From contig NZ_BMCU01000001.1 of assembly GCF_014635345.1 (NCBI RefSeq), positions 1,240,001 through 1,304,000 on the forward strand: 64,000 nt of DNA, written 5' to 3'. The number at the start of each line of letters is the position of its first letter. The stretch's first letter is position 1. Shown in pieces: positions 1-9,117 of the stretch. The notes beneath the pieces are model-generated. The model was not told where the DNA came from, ran no database searches, and saw nothing but the letters and a program-made list of their open reading frames with translations. The position numbers and the translations under genes are program-made. The DNA is from Rhodococcoides trifolii (GTDB lineage Bacteria > Actinomycetota > Actinomycetes > Mycobacteriales > Mycobacteriaceae).

Positions 1-3000
1 AGGGACTTTGACCGCCATGAAGCCGCGCTCCGCAATAGATTGTGCGAGTAGTGCTTCCGACCTCTGACGGGTGATGGAGCTATCACCGGCCGTCTTTGTT
101 GAGCCTGACCCCGTAAAAGATCCACGGACCCCTGTGCTTGTCCTCGTCTGCAGGTTGGTGACGCTTGAAGGACGGGCGTCAGCGAAGTGATAGTTGCTTC
201 CGTCGAAGGTCAATCCCACTCCACTGTGCTCGACGATTGAGTCCAGTCTGGGGCGGTGGGGAAGGCGGTCGAGCGCGGGAAAACGCGCTGCCACGCGGCT
301 TTGAATCTGGTTGGGCGACAACGTTTCTACCTGAGAAATTCCAGACAGAGCCAGCTTCAAGCATTCTGCGGGTGATATCGCGATATTGTGCAGCTCACCG
401 CGTCCCGATACCGCTGCCTGGGAGGAACCCGCCGCAGCGAGCTTGACAAGTCGTTGCTCCGACGGCGGAGAGATCATCTCTGAATCCTGACCGGATGCCT
501 TGCTATACCCGTCCGAAAAAGCCATTCGAAGGGCACTCGCTGCCTTAGCGGCGGGGATGACCGCGTGTAGGTCTGACGTCACGAGGTCATCAGCATGAGC
601 GGCGGCAGCCTCGGCGGCAGCCAACAGCGACTCGTCCTGGGCGATCAATGTGAGCCGGCGGCCGTGACGTCGTCTGACCAACTCTTGAACCCCGGATGCC
701 GATTCCCACTCCGTCAAGCGATCGAGCGCGACTCGCAGAAGACCGCCGGCGAGTCTGTCGGCTTCTGCCCTGGCAGTGACGTCACCCGGCGACGCGGCGT
801 CGGCGGGAAGTCGAGATCTGACCTCCTCCCGAAGTGTGGCCACAGCCGCTACGCCACCTGATTCGTTCAGGATGGTTGTGACGCTGTCGACCAGAGCATC
901 GAGAAGTGCGCGGGCTTTGTCGTCCTCCGCCCAATCGCTCTGCAGCTCCTTGATCAGCTGGGGGCCGCGCTGAGGTGCTTTACCGAGATGCGCTGCAATC
1001 TCCGTCACCGAAGCGAATTCGTCGATGCCGGGTGTTGCTCCGAGAATTGCCTCGGCGGCTTGTCTGCGTGTGCTGGAACCACGGCTTTCTGTGACCGCAT
1101 TGAGCAGCAGGTCTTTTGCGTCGGTGAGTCCCATGAGGCCGTCGCGGCCGCGCCGCCGTTGTTTTCCGAGCCGCGCGGTCCATTCTCGATATCGATCTTT
1201 GATTTCGCGTCGTGTGTCTCGGCCTTCGCGAGCGACAAGGCGATTCAACAAAGCCACATCGAGGGCAAGTAGCTCGCCCACCGTGGTTACCTGGAGGGTG
1301 AGTAGCGCGGAGGCACCTCGGACAGACAACCCCGCCTGTGCCAGGAGCGTACCGGCATCTGCTTTTCGGACGCGATCGTCGTCCTCAGCGGTCTTCTTGT
1401 CATCGACCGTGTGAAACGCGTTCTGCCACAAACGAAGCATGTCTTCAGCCGTGTCGGGACGTTGCCCGGCCGTCCGACTCAGCGCCGATCGGAAGAAGGT
1501 GAGCATTCCAGTTCGGACCGCACAATCGAAAGCGTCGGGGTCTAACGTGATGTCGTCGGTGACCACCGCCGGGTTGGCCTGTGCGTCGGTTCCGTAGCGA
1601 GGAGTGCCGCCGGTTGCCATCTCGAACAGCACCACTGCTGCGCCGTACCTCTCAGCAGCTGTGTCGTACTGCGTTCGGCCGCCCGTGCCGAGGAATGGAT
1701 CCAAATAAGGCGGCGAACCTGCTTCGACGTTTCTCACGTCGATACCTGCCATCGAGAAGTCGTACATCAGAACTCTGCTGTCCGACGACGCCTTGGTGGT
1801 CTTGATTCCCAGGTTGGACGGCTTGATGTCGCGGTGCATGACCCCCGACCGTTCTAGAGCGACCACGGCGGCCAAGATGTCCGAACCCCACCGCTCCAGC
1901 TGATCGAGAGACAAGCTGCCGGCCCGCGACGCCATTTCCTCGGCCAGGGTCGTGCGACCGGCGAAACTCAGAAGAAGTGCGGTGTGTCCGTCCAGGTCGT
2001 CAAGAACGTCATGGAGGGTGACAATCCGGTCTTCGTTCTGGAGTTTGCTGAGTACGAGAGCTTCCGCCCGCAATCGTTGCGCTGCATCGGAATTGAGCGA
2101 CACTTTAAGGACCCGCTCGGCTTTGACCTGCTTGTCCTCGACCAGAAGTCCGACCGCAGTGGATCCCACCCCGAGGCGCCGAGTCACGACGAAGCGGCCA
2201 TCTGTACCCAGCTTGGTCCCCGGCCCAGCCGACGTCGGGTCGACGTCGTCATCGATTCGAACGAGTTCAGTGCGAACATCGTTGAGACCGTCAACAAAGA
2301 GCGCGACAGACTCTGTGCGTTCGGCTGGGCTGCCCTTGGTGGCGTCGAGAACGAGTTGTCTCAACGCAGTCGGAACTTGCGGGACCTCTGCAGCGAGGTC
2401 CAGTCCGCCTTCCCTCTGGAGACGCTCCAACAGGCCGCCTCGGTCGGTTGCTGGGTTCGTGCCACCGGACATCAGGTAGAAGGTCAGAGCGCCGAGACCG
2501 AAGACGTCGAGCTTGGCGGGATCTGCGGGGCGAAGACCTTCGGGCGCGGAGAAGGTCCTCGCTGCGTCGCTCATGGACCCAGCCATCACGCTGAGCGGAC
2601 CCTCGGACAATCGGGTTACACCCGAATCAGCGTTCGCCGGCAGGACTCCGGCGGTGTCCCAATCGAGCACCTGAACCACGAGGTTGGCTGTGCCGCGTTC
2701 ACGAATCGACACGGCTCTCGGGTTCAGAGATCTGTGAACGACTCGGTTTCGGTGCGCGTACTGCACGATGTCTGCGAGCTGAGCGATCAGATCGAACTGC
2801 TGCTCCAACGTCAGGCGGCCGCGATGGTCGGCCAGCCACAGGTCGAGAGGGACGTCATCTTTTGCCTGAGGAAAGACGAGACCAACACCTAGTTCAGGAT
2901 TGTTGACCAGGTCCACTGGTACCTGTAGCCCGTCGTGCCGCAGCCGTGCGAGAAGTCGGAACTCGTGTTCGACCGCGCTCCGCCGTGCAAACGCGTCAGC

Positions 3001-3735
3001 CGATGAGGCACCCGGCTTCGGTACGTAGAAACGGATTCTCGCGTGGCGCTCGGTGTCGACGTGGTGAAACGCCGGCCAGTCTTGCCAGCCGTCACCGTCT
3101 GCGAGGGGTGTCTCGTCGATGATCCAGGAACCGACCTCGCGCTGTCGTCGAGGAGCAAGCCCAATCGCCTTCATGAGATCCGAGATGAGGAGCCCACCCT
3201 CCTCGGTCACGGGAGCGCGAGTAGCCGGTGCGAGGAGTCGATGAGACAGGCCCGGGAGGCCAGTCGAAGCATCGCCGTCAAGCCCGTACAGGTTGATCTT
3301 GGAATGGTCTGGAAGTTCGCAGCGGGTGTCGGGGTGGTGCAGAAACACCAGTTCTTGTACATAAGGAACGGCGTTGCGCGGATAGTTGCCGACCTTGGCG
3401 CGCAGAGTGTCCTTCAACAGCGTGGAGAAGCGCTGCGCCTTGCGTCGCGCGAGCAGCAAGGGTGAGTCCTCCGAACGTCGCCCGTCGCGTGACCACACGT
3501 GGTCGTTACCCCTAATCGTGCCGCGGTAGTGCTTCAACTCGATCAAGTACAGAGTGTCTCGGGCAAGGACCAGTAGGTCGACCTCATGCCACCGACCAGA
3601 GTTGTCACGGAACTCGAAGTTCGACCATGCCCTGAACGGGGGGGCGTCCGGAAGTAATGCCTTGACTACGTCGAGCCCTGCCTGCTCGTGGGCGAACTGT
3701 GAGGGAGAGACCTCGACCCAACGACCGTCTTTCAC
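1..3735 (-). CDS. pglW: BREX type 2 serine/threonine kinase PglW (3' end beyond window)
   Basis: One unbroken reverse frame reaches the left edge; 1245 residues are visible. Residues about 10-130 are a NERD nuclease-like domain (acidic D52 in HEVDLLVL, then ELK at 66-68). A first kinase-like domain has HRSLNP at 334 instead of HRD and DWD at 358, so it is probably a pseudokinase. The second kinase is intact: GVGS at 522, Lys544, HRDIKPSN at 634, DFS at 659. A long helical region follows. PglW is the kinase of the phage growth limitation/BREX-2 defence system. The GTG at 3735 was chosen because the product then begins just before the conserved WVEVSPSQF; the frame is open to about 3862 and a GTG at 3813 is possible. 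The divergent neighbour and brxD support the assignment. Confidence 0.88.
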   Translation of the reverse strand, partial: MKDGRWVEVSPSQFAHEQAGLDVVKALLPDAPPFRAWSNFEFRDNSGRWHEVDLLVLARDTLYLIELKHYRGTIRGNDHVWSRDGRRSEDSPLLLARRKAQRFSTLLKDTLRAKVGNYPRNAVPYVQELVFLHHPDTRCELPDHSKINLYGLDGDASTGLPGLSHRLLAPATRAPVTEEGGLLISDLMKAIGLAPRRQREVGSWIIDETPLADGDGWQDWPAFHHVDTERHARIRFYVPKPGASSADAFARRSAVEHEFRLLARLRHDGLQVPVDLVNNPELGVGLVFPQAKDDVPLDLWLADHRGRLTLEQQFDLIAQLADIVQYAHRNRVVHRSLNPRAVSIRERGTANLVVQVLDWDTAGVLPANADSGVTRLSEGPLSVMAGSMSDAARTFSAPEGLRPADPAKLDVFGLGALTFYLMSGGTNPATDRGGLLERLQREGGLDLAAEVPQVPTALRQLVLDATKGSPAERTESVALFVDGLNDVRTELVRIDDDVDPTSAGPGTKLGTDGRFVVTRRLGVGSTAVGLLVEDKQVKAERVLKVSLNSDAAQRLRAEALVLSKLQNEDRIVTLHDVLDDLDGHTALLLSFAGRTTLAEEMASRAGSLSLDQLERWGSDILAAVVALERSGVMHRDIKPSNLGIKTTKASSDSRVLMYDFSMAGIDVRNVEAGSPPYLDPFLGTGGRTQYDTAAERYGAAVVLFEMATGGTPRYGTDAQANPAVVTDDITLDPDAFDCAVRTGMLTFFRSALSRTAGQRPDTAEDMLRLWQNAFHTVDDKKTAEDDDRVRKADAGTLLAQAGLSVRGASALLTLQVTTVGELLALDVALLNRLVAREGRDTRREIKDRYREWTARLGKQRRRGRDGLMGLTDAKDLLLNAVTESRGSSTRRQAAEAILGATPGIDEFASVTEIAAHLGKAPQRGPQLIKELQSDWAEDDKARALLDALVDSVTTILNESGGVAAVATLREEVRSRLPADAASPGDVTARAEADRLAGGLLRVALDRLTEWESASGVQELVRRRHGRRLTLIAQDESLLAAAEAAAAHADDLVTSDLHAVIPAAKAASALRMAFSDGYSKASGQDSEMISPPSEQRLVKLAAAGSSQAAVSGRGELHNIAISPAECLKLALSGISQVETLSPNQIQSRVAARFPALDRLPHRPRLDSIVEHSGVGLTFDGSNYHFADARPSSVTNLQTRTSTGVRGSFTGSGSTKTAGDSSITRQRSEALLAQSIAERGFMAVKVP

Positions 3736-3942
3736 ATGACTCCCACTCGTACGGCGCCGCCACGTCTTGCTCGGGCGGTCGTTCCCTGTCAACGAACGTA
3801 TCGTTTCCAGCACCCGCTGCGTTGCAGGACGCTCCGATTGCTGTCGAAGGGTGCCTTGCTACTGAGCCGGCGAGTAAGCGTCTGCGCGCATGTTAGTTTC
3901 TGCTGATTCGCCGGTCCGGCGACGTCTACAGCGGAGGTTGAC

Positions 3943-4563
3943 GTGGCAAAGATCAGGTCGTTGGCACCCAGTACTCAGCGGGTCGGTGCGCACGCCACCG
4001 AGGTGGATTGCGAATTCGCCGTTGTGGCAGACGGTTCGGGAGAACCATTGGTGCATCTGTCGACGTTTGGCTCGGACGCGCGCGCCTCGAATCGCAAGAG
4101 TAGCCAATCGATGCAGGTGGATCGCGCTATCGCGGAACAGCTCGTCGAGATGCTCACCGATATCTTCGACCTGCGTTCGGTTGCTGTGCCACAGGCGGCT
4201 GAACAAACTGAGGGTATTTCGCATCAACCCGTCATCAGCGTCGACGTCGACGAGCCACCGATCGACCGAAGAGTACAGGCTGTGCTGGACACACCGGGAT
4301 TTCAGGACAGGTACAACACGTACCGGCCCCGATTTGCACCGCGGTCCATCGCGCTGGTGCTGAGCGCACTTACCGGTGCCGGAGGGCGCATCACCCTGAA
4401 TCGCCTTGGCTCGCTTCTCGGTATTCGACCCGCGCGAGCTCGCCAGAGTGCAGCAGTGCTGGAGCAGGTCATCAATGATGATGGACTTGCAATTTTGGCG
4501 ACGGCGGATGGTGAGCTCGTACTCAACGTGCCAATGTTGTTCGAGCACTATGGTGTTCGCTAG
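3943..4563 (+). CDS. Small protein with PglZ-like C-terminal winged helix
   Basis: 206 residues, GTG start preceded by GGAGG. Residues about 10-75 (VGAHATEVDC, STFGSDARASNRKSSQS) resemble short actinobacterial proteins often misannotated as methionyl-tRNA formyltransferase. Residues about 130-206 (RSIALVLSALTGAGGRITL ... VINDDGLAIL ... LVLNVPMLFEHYGVR) resemble the helical tail of BREX-2 PglZ. It is transcribed away from pglW and its end overlaps the end of brxD by 4 bp. It could be a BREX-associated adaptor or regulator, or a composite of a PglZ remnant. Function is not established; the homologies are from memory of the families. Confidence 0.7.
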   Translation: MAKIRSLAPSTQRVGAHATEVDCEFAVVADGSGEPLVHLSTFGSDARASNRKSSQSMQVDRAIAEQLVEMLTDIFDLRSVAVPQAAEQTEGISHQPVISVDVDEPPIDRRVQAVLDTPGFQDRYNTYRPRFAPRSIALVLSALTGAGGRITLNRLGSLLGIRPARARQSAAVLEQVINDDGLAILATADGELVLNVPMLFEHYGVR

Positions 4564-5852
4564 AGCGGCACATCCTCCGCGCTGACCATTTCGCGCTCTG
4601 CCTCGGTCAAGTCGGCTGCGCCGATCATAACGGAGTAATGCGTCCGCGGATCGAAGTCAGCGAATTGGTCCACCTTGTCGAGCACGTCGAGCACCAGCTT
4701 GCGAAGGAACAGGCGCGGAGAAATTCCGACACGACCCCCCAACTTCCCTGCTACAGCGACTGCGAGATCGTAGATATAGCCGTCGTCGACCAATGTCCGC
4801 ACCCGTTCTGGATCAGTCGTTCCCTCTGCAAAGAGGTCTCGCACTCGTCTGCCCACCTCCGTCAGCTTGTCGAAATCGAAGGGCGACAAGCGCAGCTGTG
4901 GAGCTCGAGGATTGTCGAACCGCACGTCGCCTGAGAAGTCCGTGTGCAGTCGTTGCGCGAGCGGTTCCAATTGCTGGACACCCATCCTGCCGTCGAAGAA
5001 GGCTGGCGTCCCGGTGACCAATACGTACAGGCCCGGGTAGCGGCCCGAGTCCACTTCGTCCACGAGTTGGCGGAGGGTGTTCAGTGCTTTTTCTCGTACG
5101 TCGGACCGCATGCGCTGCACTGTCTCAACCTCATCGATCACTAGCAGCAGACCCGGGTGGCGTGCGCCGCGCAGCACCGCGAGTAGGCCTTGCACGAAGC
5201 CGAGAGCAACGTTGTGGTCGACCTCGCCTCGGATGCCGGCTCGCGCCTTGGCTGCAGCACTGACATTGGGTTGCCCTCCGAGCCATGCCAGCAGTGCGTC
5301 AGCCACCGCGACATCGTTGCGCTCAAGTGCCATGTAATAGGCGCGGAGGGCCATCGGAAAAGCTGGCGTCACACGCGATACGTCCTCCAGACGCTTCTCC
5401 ATCAGCGAAGTCACGTCGGAGGGACGGGGTTCTGGCCTACCGGACAGTTCCGCAGCGTCTTCTTCGATCGCGTAGAGCCACGCGTCGACCACATTACGCA
5501 GCGCTGAGGGCGGAGCGGACTCGGTGCGAAGTGACTCCACCGACCGCCGGTAGATGGCTTGAAGCTTGTGCAACGGGGTTTCCGACACGTTCACTTGTAC
5601 TTCTGCCACCGCCATTCCGCGTTGCAGAGCCATGTGAGCTACCCACCGAGCGAAGAAGGTCTTGCCCGAGCCGTACTCGCCCCGCACAGCTTTGAACATC
5701 GATCCGCCCGTCACCACAGACTCCAGGTCTTCCTCCACGGTTGAGCGAAAGCGATCGATACCTACTGCGAGAACGTCGAGACTGCCTGAAGGAACCGTTC
5801 CGTGGCGAAGGGCCTGCAAGATCTCACGACGACGAACGGGTGACAGAGCCAT
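4560..5852 (-). CDS. brxD: BREX system ATP-binding protein BrxD
   Basis: 430-residue P-loop ATPase. Walker A GEYGSGKT at 58-65 and Walker B LLLVIDEVE around 236-242 are intact. The opening RRREILQALRHGTVP and the segment RWVAHMALQRGMAVAEVQVN are typical of BrxD, an AAA-type component of type 2 and related BREX systems. It lies in the same island and orientation as pglW, separated by the opposite-strand 206-residue gene. No pglX, pglY, pglZ or brxHI occurs to its right, so the rest of the system must lie left of the window or be missing. Confidence 0.88.
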   Translation of the reverse strand: MALSPVRRREILQALRHGTVPSGSLDVLAVGIDRFRSTVEEDLESVVTGGSMFKAVRGEYGSGKTFFARWVAHMALQRGMAVAEVQVNVSETPLHKLQAIYRRSVESLRTESAPPSALRNVVDAWLYAIEEDAAELSGRPEPRPSDVTSLMEKRLEDVSRVTPAFPMALRAYYMALERNDVAVADALLAWLGGQPNVSAAAKARAGIRGEVDHNVALGFVQGLLAVLRGARHPGLLLVIDEVETVQRMRSDVREKALNTLRQLVDEVDSGRYPGLYVLVTGTPAFFDGRMGVQQLEPLAQRLHTDFSGDVRFDNPRAPQLRLSPFDFDKLTEVGRRVRDLFAEGTTDPERVRTLVDDGYIYDLAVAVAGKLGGRVGISPRLFLRKLVLDVLDKVDQFADFDPRTHYSVMIGAADLTEAEREMVSAEDVPL

Positions 5853-5934
5853 TGTGGGATCCTTTCACGCGCGGAGAGTTCGTAGAGCACTACGCGCCTG
5901 GTTCACGGTCATGCAAGGTGCAGTTCTGTCATGT

Positions 5935-7089
5935 TTAAAAACCTGTTCTCAAGTGAGTGAGATCAGGCCAGAGGCTCAGGATGGCAGCCAAGACGTGTGG
6001 GCGTGTATACCCCGACTGGTGGTCCAGAGTAACTCCGATTTTGGTGAATATTTCGCGTAAGTCCTCCAATATGGGTTCGTGCGCCGAATTGTGACCGAGG
6101 AGAAAGTAGTATGCCCGTTGGGGTGACGCGTTTTTGTCGATGAAGCGATGAATGACACGTGCCGGTGGATAGACTTCATTCGATGGGTGTGCTCGACTTT
6201 TGCGAGACCCCATGATTGCGGCAACATGTACGCCTTCGTCGAGCCGCGCGCTTTCCCCATCGAAGAGTTCGTCGTGAAAAGTGTAAAGAAACTTTTCGCC
6301 TGGTAATCCGGACTCGTCAATAGCCGCAACGTGTTTGGCTGCCAATTCCTCGGCGATATGCTCGGCCTCGGCGGATAGAGTGTCGTCGTACGACATCAGT
6401 GCAGGGAATAGTTGGTAGACCTTTTCCGTCGGTGGCAGGGCATCGGGCCCGCCGTCGTCATCGTCATCCTCGTAGTCGGTATTGGCGACCTTGTCGTTGC
6501 GCTTTGTTCCGTAGATATCAATCAGTGCCGCGAGGTCGGACTGGGTCAATTTTTTGGCATCGGACTTGACCGCAACCAGGTAATCACGAGTCTCATCGAT
6601 CGATTCCAAGCTGTCGGTCATCAAGGCAGCTTCCGACCAAGTGGTGGCTGATGCGCCGGATGCGTTGCCAGATCCAACAACGACGAACGCATCCTGCCTG
6701 TCTGGCTCGAAGAGCAAAACCTTCGCGTGAAGTTTTGAATGCGAGTACAACACGACACCCTTCTTCGACCATGCAAGAAGGGTGTTCGGATCGGTGGAAC
6801 CAGAGGCCACAGCGTTTTTCGAAGCGTTCACCACTATGCTCGAACCTCTACCCAGGGGCAGTGTTTGGGCTCCTTGGGTGCCGACGAATGCAATTGCTGC
6901 TGAGATGTGGTTCTGAAATGACTTCACAAGGGGAGTCAGTTCGTCCCAGATAGATCCCGAGAGCAGTCGCGTTGTCCGCTCGGCACCGAGTCCGTTTTTG
7001 GCGTTCACACCTTCAACGTACTGGTCAGGAGCTTTGACTGCCCCTAAGCCCACGGACCCAGAGGAGGAAGCGGCAGGTTCGGCGAGCAA
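5935..7089 (-). CDS. Phospholipase D-like nuclease domain protein
   Basis: 384 residues from a TTG start. A single HKD-type motif is visible: HAK at 121-123 with GSGNAS at 139-144, as in PLD-superfamily nucleases. A very acidic linker (EDDDDDGG) separates it from a second half of unknown fold. PLD nucleases are common in defence islands, and this one follows brxD in the same orientation, so a role as a BREX accessory or separate effector is plausible but inferred. The frame is open upstream to the stop at 7171 without an ATG or GTG, and the extra codons look coding (for example SFTELVQGFLAHTCK). The 5' end may have been damaged by the neighbouring IS remnant. Confidence 0.65.
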   Translation of the reverse strand: MLAEPAASSSGSVGLGAVKAPDQYVEGVNAKNGLGAERTTRLLSGSIWDELTPLVKSFQNHISAAIAFVGTQGAQTLPLGRGSSIVVNASKNAVASGSTDPNTLLAWSKKGVVLYSHSKLHAKVLLFEPDRQDAFVVVGSGNASGASATTWSEAALMTDSLESIDETRDYLVAVKSDAKKLTQSDLAALIDIYGTKRNDKVANTDYEDDDDDGGPDALPPTEKVYQLFPALMSYDDTLSAEAEHIAEELAAKHVAAIDESGLPGEKFLYTFHDELFDGESARLDEGVHVAAIMGSRKSRAHPSNEVYPPARVIHRFIDKNASPQRAYYFLLGHNSAHEPILEDLREIFTKIGVTLDHQSGYTRPHVLAAILSLWPDLTHLRTGF

Positions 7090-7334
7090 CCGGCTGACTA
7101 CAGTTCGATTGATTTTGCACGTATGAGCCAGGAAGCCCTGGACGAGCTCGGTGAACGACTGTTCATGTGTTCAGAAACTTCAAGGACTCGACCCAGTTGC
7201 AGATGGTCACCAAGGAGCCGAGAACATCAGGTCCGGTCGTGCCGGTTGGGGAACCAGGCTCGCTCCCCAGGCCTTGTCAATGGCCGAGTCGTTGGCCCCA
7301 GCTGGTGGCCAGGTGAAATTCCCCACCCGTATTG

Positions 7335-7520
7335 ATGTTTGTGGTGATCAAGGATCGCGAGAACTTCCGCCACGGGTACAAGTCCGAGACGGTGTCGACG
7401 ACCTGCGGGCAGATCGAGTGGCAGATCCCTGAGCTGCGGCCTGGTCGTGCTTCCCGAGCCTTGCTCAAACGTCGCCAGCGTATCGACCCAGCGTATACCT
7501 GGTGATCTTGGAGGCGGACG
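7335..7520 (+). pseudogene. IS256-family transposase remnant
   Basis: The forward frame encodes HGYKSETVSTTCGQIEWQIP followed by ELRPGRASRALLKRRQRIDP. This matches the conserved stretch of IS256/mutator transposases (NGYRxRxVxTxxGxxELxIPKLRxGxxxPxLLERRRRID). A frameshift at about 7500 is needed to continue into VILEADGR, the counterpart of the usual alternating VIMEAYV. No start region, DDE triad or terminal repeats were found, so only a small decayed fragment is left. The rest of 7090-7720 holds nothing else recognised. Confidence 0.7.
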
Positions 7521-7720
7521 GACGCACTATGCGTTTCTTCAACCACCGCGTCGCCTGTTCCCCCCATAATGGGACAAACTTGCGGCCCACTAGACGCTGG
7601 CTCTTTTGCGCCTGCAATCACTTTGGGGGCCTGCCTTCGGCAAGTGGGTGAAGATCCACGCCGCGGGACTGGGCTTTGTGGAACAGTAGGGTATGCCGCC
7701 GCCTGCTGCGTGCCTGAAGA

Positions 7721-7960
7721 ATGGGAGTACTAGAAATGTTCTCGTCCAACCCGACCGCATTTCAGATAGCGCAGGAACCTGAGGAATATTTGGGACGAGA
7801 GATAGCCATAGATTGGTACACCGCTGGAGTACTCTCTAGTGTCGAAACGGTCGAGACCTACGGTCCTCCGCAAATTCGGCTCGTGCTGCGAGATGCATCT
7901 TCTGGCCGGTCCGTCGACTTTGAGCTCGACTTGAACCAGGCGGTGAGAGTTCGCGACTAG
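7721..7960 (+). CDS. Small hypothetical protein
   Basis: 79 codons from ATG 7721, with an alternative ATG at 7736. The product (EPEEYLGREIAIDWYTAG ... PPQIRLVLRDASSGRSVDF) has the balanced composition of a real beta-rich protein and no membrane segment. No family was recognised. It is isolated among decayed insertion-sequence fragments, so it may be a cargo gene or itself a remnant. Confidence 0.4.
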   Translation: MGVLEMFSSNPTAFQIAQEPEEYLGREIAIDWYTAGVLSSVETVETYGPPQIRLVLRDASSGRSVDFELDLNQAVRVRD

Positions 7961-7982
7961 TTCTCCTGCGCAGACCGATTCT

Positions 7983-8420
7983 CGTCAAGTCAGATCTCGC
8001 CGCCCGAGATGCTTCGAGCATCGGCACCCGACCTAAGGCTGCGGGGTTTCCGGTGACGAAGACGCTGGAGTCGTTCGACGTGGACGCGTCCTCAATACAG
8101 CCGGAGGTGTTGCCTACTTGGCCACCTTGGAACTGGTTTGGACACAATCGGATCTGGCGATGATCGGACCGGGCGGAACCGGGACATCGCACACCCTCAT
8201 AGGCCTCGGGGTCGCCGCGGTCCAAGCCGGGCATAAGATTCGCAAATTCACCGCCGTCGATTTCGTCGAAACCATGTAGCGGGGGCCCGTCGACAGCACC
8301 GTGCTGAGGTCATCGAATGGCTGCTGCGGGGCGATCTGATCGTCGACGAGATGGTTTCGCGCCGTTCGACGACACTGGAACTAAACTGCTGTTTCGCCTC
8401 GTCGCCGACGCTTTATAACG
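7983..8420 (+). pseudogene. istB: IstB-like ATPase remnant (IS21 family)
   Basis: Translated with frame changes, the strand reads as an IstB helper protein: RPKAAGFPVTKTLESFDVD, YLATLELVWTQSDLAMIGP, GGTGTSHTLIGLGVAAVQAG, FTAVDFVETM, VIEWLLRGDLIVDEM and PFDDTGTKLLFRLVADAL. Frameshifts near 8112, 8280 and 8355 and stops break it. The P-loop has lost its lysine (GGTGTS instead of GPTGTGKS-type). It cannot encode a working transposition helper. A matching istA fragment lies at 10138-10365. Confidence 0.85.
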
Positions 8421-8809
8421 ATGCTCAGTAGCGGGGGCGCCGACATGGCCATTGACAGCGGGCGTCCTCTCGACCTAGTAGAGGTAACCCTCTGAGGATC
8501 GTGTCGTCACGGCCATGCAAGTTTCTGAGGCGCATTCGAACACGCGGTGCGAACGTTCCCGTCGATCCACAACCCCTAGAGCATGCCTGTTGATACCAGC
8601 TCAGCAGGGTTTGGTGCCATCACAACAGAAGTTGATTGCACGCTGTGTACGACCTGTCCGATGCAGTGTTTCTCGACGGAGCGTTCCGCTCCCCGCGGTT
8701 CACTCTAGATTCCACGGACCTGCAGCAGATTAAGATCTTCCGAGTTGCGTTCGACAGGTGCACGCCAATCTCGTTGGTACAAAAGGGCTCAGCACCAGGG
8801 GAATCGAGA
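8421..8809. other. Gap without recognised gene
   Basis: Short open frames only, no ribosome-binding site with a convincing start, and no family match on either strand. The stretch joins two decayed genes and is probably degenerate DNA. Confidence 0.5.
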
Positions 8810-8996
8810 GTTACCAGTCGAGCCTTAATTCCGTCGATGCGGCTCGCTCGAGTCCCAATTTGTCCTGATCGGAGTCCAGCGCGGCGCCAAGGTGCGCACC
8901 AATGGCGCGCAGTCGCGTCTTAGCTTCTCGCGCATCACGTCGTCATCGAGTTACTTCACGCTAGCCGCGTTGTCTACTGCCTTCTCGGCATTTAAC
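8810..8996 (-). pseudogene. Relic of the C-terminus of an HD hydrolase gene
   Basis: In reverse the strand reads AEKAVDNAASVK, stop, LDDDVMREKLRRDCAPLV, then after a frame change AALDSDQDKLGLERAASTEL. The intact gene at 11460-12197 has the parallel ADFVDNAGSVQYLDDDAKREKLSKKYAPLV and SALESLDGRVDLDKDGVDAI. Spacing and order agree, so this is a decayed partial copy or homologue of the same family. It contains stops and a frameshift and lacks the HD-domain half. Confidence 0.6.
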
Positions 8997-9117
8997 CGAA
9001 ACCAATAAGTCAGGTAAGGCTTTAGCGAGTAGATCAGTCACCACCATGGGCCGGTCATATAAATGAGCACCTGCATTTTGTGGAGCCATTCCATTCTTGG
9101 ATTGAGCAGAATACGGA

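Noticed and set aside
595..2892. Forward-strand open frames up to 302 codons
   Set aside because: They are shadows of pglW, whose reverse frame is unbroken and has kinase and NERD motifs.
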